A stretch of DNA of 64,000 bases from Diploscapter coronatus. Lineage: Eukaryota; Nematoda; Chromadorea; Rhabditida; Rhabditidae. Under the pieces are notes generated by a model. The model was not told the DNA's origin and ran no database searches. It was given only the letters and a program-made list of their open reading frames with translations. Where the stretch lies: NCBI GenBank assembly GCA_964036155.1, contig OZ038422.1, positions 80,437,201 through 80,501,200 on the forward strand, given 5' to 3'. Below are positions 58,798-64,000 of this stretch, one piece after another (position 1 is the first letter of the stretch; each line of letters starts with the position of its first letter). Position numbers and translations under genes: made by a program.

Positions 58798-60300
58798 CTA
58801 ACTTTCCTGGAGAGGACTGTGGTTCTGTAAGTCATATTTTAATCCATTAAAATGTTTACTTTTACTAAAAATATCGTTGCACAAAAACGAATTAATTTAT
58901 ACCGAGTGGATCATTTTCGAAAATAGAGAAATTATTTTGCTTTGTTGAGAGTTTGTAATAATGTCATTTTGATGAATTACCGTAATCATCATTTCCTAAA
59001 ATTTACTTGACTTTTCTACTTATAAAAGAGATTTTGAAGTTGACTTAGATCAAAGAAAAACGAATTAAATGTCATTAAACGCAGAAATTAATAACAACTC
59101 AAATGCATGTTTATAATAAATATTTTAGCTAACTGGAGCTGGATACTGGAACGACGCTGATGTAAGATTAAGAGTGAATGTCAGTAAAAACCAAAGTCTT
59201 ACACAAAGGGGTATAAACAGGAGTCTGCAAATCGGGCTGATTTTCACATATATTGTTCAGTTTTTCACGCTGATTCTCGTAGTGCTATCCGTTTTTCATA
59301 AAAAATGATCGTATGCAGGATTACGGTAGCTTGAAGTCTTGACTGACCCGACCTCAGGAAAAAATTCATAACTTTCTTATTTCTGGACCAAATTGAATGA
59401 TTATTTATTTATTTTATAGATCTTGAGCAGGAGAATAATATAAAAATATAAAGAAAATTTTTAGAAATTAATTTTGGCGGGAAAAATTATCCGAAGTTAC
59501 TATATATACCCGTACTATGTTTACGCGTAAATGACGTTGGAAAAAATTCGTCCTTTCAGTATGTTGTGTAGAATGATATGGTGAACAACTTTCGTTCCAG
59601 GACTGACTTCGGATTCACATTCGTATGAGCTCCAGCATTTTTGAAAGTTCAATGACTAATTATTGCAAAGTGCCGTTTTGACAGTAAATTTCAAAAATCC
59701 ATATCTTCCTGTGTGTACACAGTCTAGAAGAAGTTCTGGAACAAAAGTTGGTCAACTTGAAGAGCTCTACAAGATTTCATGAAAAATTCCGACATTAACT
59801 CACATTATCCTTGTAAATGCAGTACAGGCATATAGGGGAACTTCGGATAATTTATTCCCACTAAAATTAATTTCTAAAAATTTTCTTTATATTTTTATAT
59901 TATTCTCCTACTCAAGATCTACAAAATAGAAAAATAATCATAAAATTTGGTCCAGAAATAAGAAAGTTATAATTTTTTCCGAGGTCGGGCCTGTCAAAAC
60001 TTCAAGCTACCGTAATCCTGTATACGATAATTTTTACGAAAAATAAACCACACCATGATGATCAGCGTGAAAAACTGAACAATATATGTGAAAATCAGCC
60101 AAATCGACGGACCCCTGGAAACACCCCTTTGCTATAACTTTGGTTTTTCCTGATATTCACTCTTAAGTTTAATCTGTGAAAATACGAATGCCGTAAATTC
60201 TCTAATAGAATCTTTCTTTCATTAGAAGTCAACTTCTAATAGAAGTCCTCCCTTGCCGATTTTCCAGAACTCATTATTACCCTATTCCGATCATATTTAG
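58798..60300 (+). pseudogene. Detached 3' exons of the lectin gene
   Basis: Acceptor ccttcag then 58798-58826 (ANFPGEDCGS once a G is supplied from the previous exon) and donor gtaagt. Acceptor attttag then 59129-59161 (LTGAGYWNDAD) and donor gtaaga. After a ~1-kb palindromic element, acceptor tttccag with 60268-60300 (NSLLPYSDHI, stop). These are the expected last parts of a C-type lectin domain in the right order. Exon 8 needs one base (phase 1) from exon 7, but no GT donor of that phase remains; only a poor GC donor after GGGCATG would fit. The final exon has lost the two usual cysteines (expected DADC and PYIC). Together this reads as a decaying gene end. Confidence 0.55.
59168..60166. 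mobile_element. ~1-kb palindromic (foldback) element flanked by TTAA
   Basis: Both ends read TTAAGAGTGAAT on opposite strands. The arms stay alignable for at least about 340 bp (shared runs include TTCACATATATTGTTCAGTT, CAGGATTACGGTAGCTTGAA and ATATAAAGAAAATTTTTAGA), and the inner region is also roughly palindromic around 59,665. No transposase ORF. TTAA at both ends suggests a piggyBac-type target duplication, though TTAA might be part of the arm. It sits in the last intron of the broken lectin gene. Confidence 0.85.
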
Positions 60301-63300
60301 AAGTGTTTTCTACTGTTTTGCAGACTTTAGTGCATATTTTCTACTAATTTCAAGTGAATACAATGTCTAAGTGATGAGTTATGGAGGTTTGAAAAATAGA
60401 ACCTTTATATTTTTGAGAGGTTGAAAATTAAAAACCCCAAGGCATCCATTACAGGCTTTACGGTATGAATATTTTAGTTAAAAAATAACTAGAAAAGTGG
60501 AAGGCAAGAGAAAATATGTATGATCAGATTTGGGAGATTTGACCCGATATTAGATTCGTTATTGTTTACTTCTCTCTTACATTCTGATGACGAATAATCC
60601 AAGAACACTGAAAATGGTATTTCCCATTAAAAGTAACCCATCGGGTAGAATACTTTCAAGTCTGTGTATACTATGCTTTGGCAAATGAAATCTTCTAAGT
60701 AGAAAGAGGAAAGAAAAAAATTAAATGTTTAAAGAAATGTCATTTTTGATTATTAAAGGCACATGAAAATAATTCAGAAACTATCACGCGCCCTATAAAA
60801 AATTTCCTAAATCATATTCAATATTTAGTGCGGCAATGCTATAAGTCCACGTACATATGTCTGCGAAACGAACGAACGAACTACCGCGATATGCCCTCCT
60901 TGATTGTTCTTCTTATCTAATATTTCATTTTTCAAATGAAAACTGTATAAATAAAAGTTTTTTTTTTATCAAAAAGTTGAAATGACAACAAATCGAAAGC
61001 TATGGTTCACTAATAAAGCTGCTTAACATTCTCCAGAGAAGACAGATCAATTTGATTTTTATTTTCGAGACGAATATCGGCAGGTGAAGCTGGGCATGCA
61101 TCCTTTGCTTTCTCGAAATTCAAACTGCAGTGAATGACGAAACGGGAATCACGGTATTTCGCAAAGAAGACTAACTTGAAATGCCTTATTCATGCATGTG
61201 TAAACATTCCTATCATCGCTTAAATTTAATTCAAATTCACTAAAGTGTTTGATGACATGCAATTAGTCATAGGAGCTGCATAGATTTGAACTTAATGCTC
61301 AGGACGAATGTCTCAAATTTAAATTGATTTTCTTCATAATGATGACTTTATATTCTCCCAAGGCGTTAGATAAATTCCATCCCTGAGTTCAGGGCGTATT
61401 TCGGTAGACGAAACTGGCAACGAATTAGTGCCCACTTGTGTCGATTTAGAACCGAAGAGGAATGATGAAGCTAAAATTAAAGATAAGCAAAAAAATTGCA
61501 AAGTGGCTTAGATCTGTGTCCGGATCCATGAAACTCCCGGAAGCCTTTCTCTCGGAACCTCCTTCTGGTTGAAAGCTTCTGGAAGTTTCGTGGATCCGAA
61601 CACAGCTATATTCTACATAGGGATATAATGAAACTGACGTAGGTTTTTTTTTATGAGCAGAGAGTCGCTCATCCACTACCAGGGGATAAATGAAAAAAAT
61701 CAACAAGTGCTCTTTCTTTCCGTCACGAAAACTATGGAGATAAGCCACGCTCATAAAACCATCCTTATCTTCCTAGCTTCATGCTGAATTTCCAAATTAT
61801 ACCTGTTTTGGGTAGGTCTTTTGGGGCTTTCAGTAACCTAGATTCTTGATAAGGAGCGTCAAAGTCCCATAGAGACAATGATAACTCAGGACGAATACGG
61901 ACCTATTTAAAAAGTCTAATTGCGAGTTAACTTTTTGCTGAGGAGTTATTGCACCTTCATTAACACCAAATTTGTCTGACGAAAACGACATTTTCTAGAG
62001 TTTCATGTCTTGTTGCTATATTTGCCTCTCAGATTCTTTCCTTTAAATTTTGCCTCTAATGGATGTACCCATGTGAGATATCTCATGATATCCTTCTCCT
62101 TTTCTTGACCTTGTCTGCTTTATTTAGCTTTTTGTTAAACACTGTCCCCGGTTTGAGTGGATGCATCAAATCGACAGGGCCGCGTGTTCGTCTCGATTTT
62201 TGGGAGGCTAAACAAAGATTTCTTCGATTTCACCATAGAACATGCGATATCGAAAATGTCTTTCTCTAACCTTATCTCCCCATGTCGTTTTTCCTCGTTG
62301 AATTTTCTCTAGCATTTTCTCTGACCTCTTTTCCATCTCTTCAAACATCTTCACTATCTCATCCCCTTTATCTCCCCTCAAGCTATGCTCATTTGCTACG
62401 GTTACACATGTCTTCTGTGCGCGTGCCCTTTCAAGTGGCCGCCACTCTTAAAATTTGAAAATAGCGCGAAATTTTGAGAGACCCGAAAGAAGCCCGAATA
62501 ATGAGTGCGTGATGATTTAAATCGTAATCCTACAGAGAGGATTTCATATCCCCACAGATCTGATAAAGCATGAATCTTCTTCCAATGAGATAAGGTATTG
62601 GCAGAGATCCATTTCCAATCGTACTGTAATTCCATCACAGGTTGGAACTACAATTACGGTCTAGAATTTGTCGCAACTTTGTGGAGTTATGGTAAGCAGA
62701 CAGAGATCCGAGTGCAATACGAGATTGTATTTTAGATTTGAAATTTCCATAGATCTCATATATCCTAGAGCGAAAAAATATTTGTCAAAAGTTCATATCG
62801 GCCTGTCGTCTCGGTTTATTTGTGTTGAAGCTCACCCCTCACCAACAATGGAGAATCCACCGTCTCGACGGCGTAAAAAACGCTAGAAACAAGTCCCCGG
62901 AAAGCCAGAAAAGAAACGGAAACGAAATACACCGGGGAACTCGGAGACGGAAAAGAAAAAGGCAGAAAAATGGTTGTGCATTCTTCCACAAATGCTAAAA
63001 CAAGCAGAGGAGAGGCCTTTCTCATTCTGGAGAAAAAACACTCATTCCTCTCAAATTTGGACTTTTCTTGCGATAATTAATCAATTTACACGGTTCATTT
63101 ATAATACTTTACTAGTCGGTTTTCCAAGATACAAATCATGAGAAAATAAAACGGAAAACGGAACATAGAAAGAAGGGGCGGGGCTATATCCGGAAAGAAT
63201 GTGCAGAGGTTGCACAGATTCTTCCGTCAGCTACCAATATTTTGACACCCCAATTATTAACTGGCACGAAATAATTGAGAAAGACATGAGATTTCAGCTG

Positions 63301-64000
63301 AACTGTACAGACATGGTGAGAGTCGAGATTGTTGTGAAATTATAGAAGTTTGAAAGGGAAATATGAAAGCTCGTGGGAAGATAGAACATCTTGAGTGAAT
63401 CGTTGCGTTTTTAGTGCGTGAGCAATATCGTAATCTTGTCGAAATTGTTCAAGTATCATTTTTTGTTCAAATTTTGACAGGATTACATTTTGGTGAAATA
63501 CAATTTCGTCGGATTCTGTGCGCTTTGGTGTAAGGTTCGCTCAGTGGTGGTCATCCTCTTTCGTTTGAAAAATACAATTCCTTGAAATGCACCTCATTGC
63601 AAATGACGTCATTCTCAATTAAGCATATTTCAAAGAACATGAAATTTCATATGTCTTTGCTTGAACTCCCAGGTCAGACGACTAGAGAGTAGGTTCTCTG
63701 AAGAGACCACCAGACATGAGAACAGAAGGTTGACGATACTGGACACCAAGCACTGCAATTGCACACAGACAAACAGAAACAGTCTAGAGAAGGGGGAAAG
63801 ATAGAGATGCAGAGAAACCGGGGGGCATCGAGCAAAAACAAAGCTCAACAAAACTAAATTTGGAAAAACGAGATGACCAAAAATAACGAGAAGGCGATTA
63901 GATTCAAAAGACAAATACAGAAGATGCGATAAGACCATTAAAGAGATGATAATATCATTAGAACCAGCAGACGGACACAAAAATACACATTCATCATCTC
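60301..64000. other. Intergenic region to the window end
   Basis: No gene supported. Contents are the heat-shock-element palindrome at 61514-61605, a GC box GGGGCGGGGC near 63,175-63,184, a small palindrome at 63192-63225 and purine-rich low-complexity sequence at 63,700-64,000. Minus-strand ORFs at 61446-61754 and 63630-63980 have no recognisable domain or splice context. Confidence 0.5.
61514..61605. promoter_or_regulatory. Palindrome with a perfect heat-shock element
   Basis: Arms of about 35 bp (CTGTGTCCGGATCCATGAAA and, reversed, CTGTGTTCGGATCCACGAAA, each continuing to CTTTC) separated by about 20 bp. The right arm contains TTCTGGAAGTTTC at 61577-61589, which matches TTCnnGAAnnTTC exactly; the left arm has a decayed copy. 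This could be an HSF-1 binding cluster or a hairpin transcript. Confidence 0.5.

Noticed and set aside
58441..58826. Normal splicing of the lectin from GGGCATG to exon 58798 with a GC donor
   Set aside because: The sequence after GGGCATG (gctcgt) is a poor GC donor and starts a foreign hairpin; kept only as a possibility under the lectin findings.
61446..61754. Minus-strand 102-codon ORF
   Set aside because: It spans the heat-shock palindrome and shows no domain, signal peptide or splice context.
63630..63980. Minus-strand 116-codon hydrophobic ORF
   Set aside because: It arises from a purine-rich low-complexity plus strand; the Leu/Ser/Phe/Val-rich translation is typical of such shadows.
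1..64000. Search for tRNA, rRNA, selenocysteine or riboswitch structures
   Set aside because: No B-box with a matching A-box and acceptor stem, no rRNA-like conserved core and no other structured RNA could be recognised by eye.

Overview
The window looks like a piece of a rhabditid-type nematode chromosome (Caenorhabditis-like). The grounds are AT-rich intergenic DNA, many introns of about 40-60 bp with ttttcag-type acceptors, trans-splice-like acceptors just upstream of start codons, small TA-flanked inverted-repeat elements, and a nematode-style secreted C-type lectin with a threonine-rich linker. Coding regions were assembled by hand from splice sites, reading phase and protein similarity. 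No database was searched.

Layout. (1) 137-1142, plus strand: a small six-exon secreted cysteine-repeat protein. (2) 1143-2313: intergenic, with a 209-bp inverted-repeat element. (3) 2314-47955, minus strand: one enormous gene. Twenty-two exons join in phase from a Met at 45318 to a stop at 2314, giving 34,743 coding nt or 11,580 aa. Three candidate 5' exons would extend this to 11,700 aa. The C-terminus is a copine-type vWA domain with no visible C2 domains (an atypical copine). Nearly all the rest is repeat: about 24 clear and several worn copies of a ~236-aa unit (hallmark H-G-F-W-K/R-T) in exons of 3.6, 8.0 and 18.4 kb, then a degenerate tract of ~39-aa modules. A 113-nt alternative last exon (38343-38455) with a downstream poly(A) signal would end a ~1,270-aa isoform with no copine domain. 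An intronic start (5350) could give a 393-aa copine-only isoform. (4) 47956-50082: the region shared with the next, divergent gene, holding a 331-bp TA-flanked element. (5) 50083-52056, plus: an eight-exon sideroflexin, 330 aa, a mitochondrial inner-membrane carrier. A second copy of the 1145 element sits in its first intron. (6) 56332-58456, plus: a secreted C-type lectin whose frame now stops inside an 85-bp hairpin lying at an exon end. The rest of the domain survives downstream as separate exon remnants split by a ~1-kb palindromic TTAA-flanked element. (7) 60301-64000: no convincing gene, but one strong palindrome carrying a perfect three-unit heat-shock element.

The standout is the giant atypical copine. 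It is built from one short module amplified into ~236-aa units, with recent two-unit duplications in both large exons, frame-neutral giant exons, a possible in-frame optional intron, GC-AG introns and alternative ends that would separate the copine domain from the repeat. C. elegans CPNA-1 is known to work at muscle integrin attachment sites. That this gene has a similar scaffold role is inference only.
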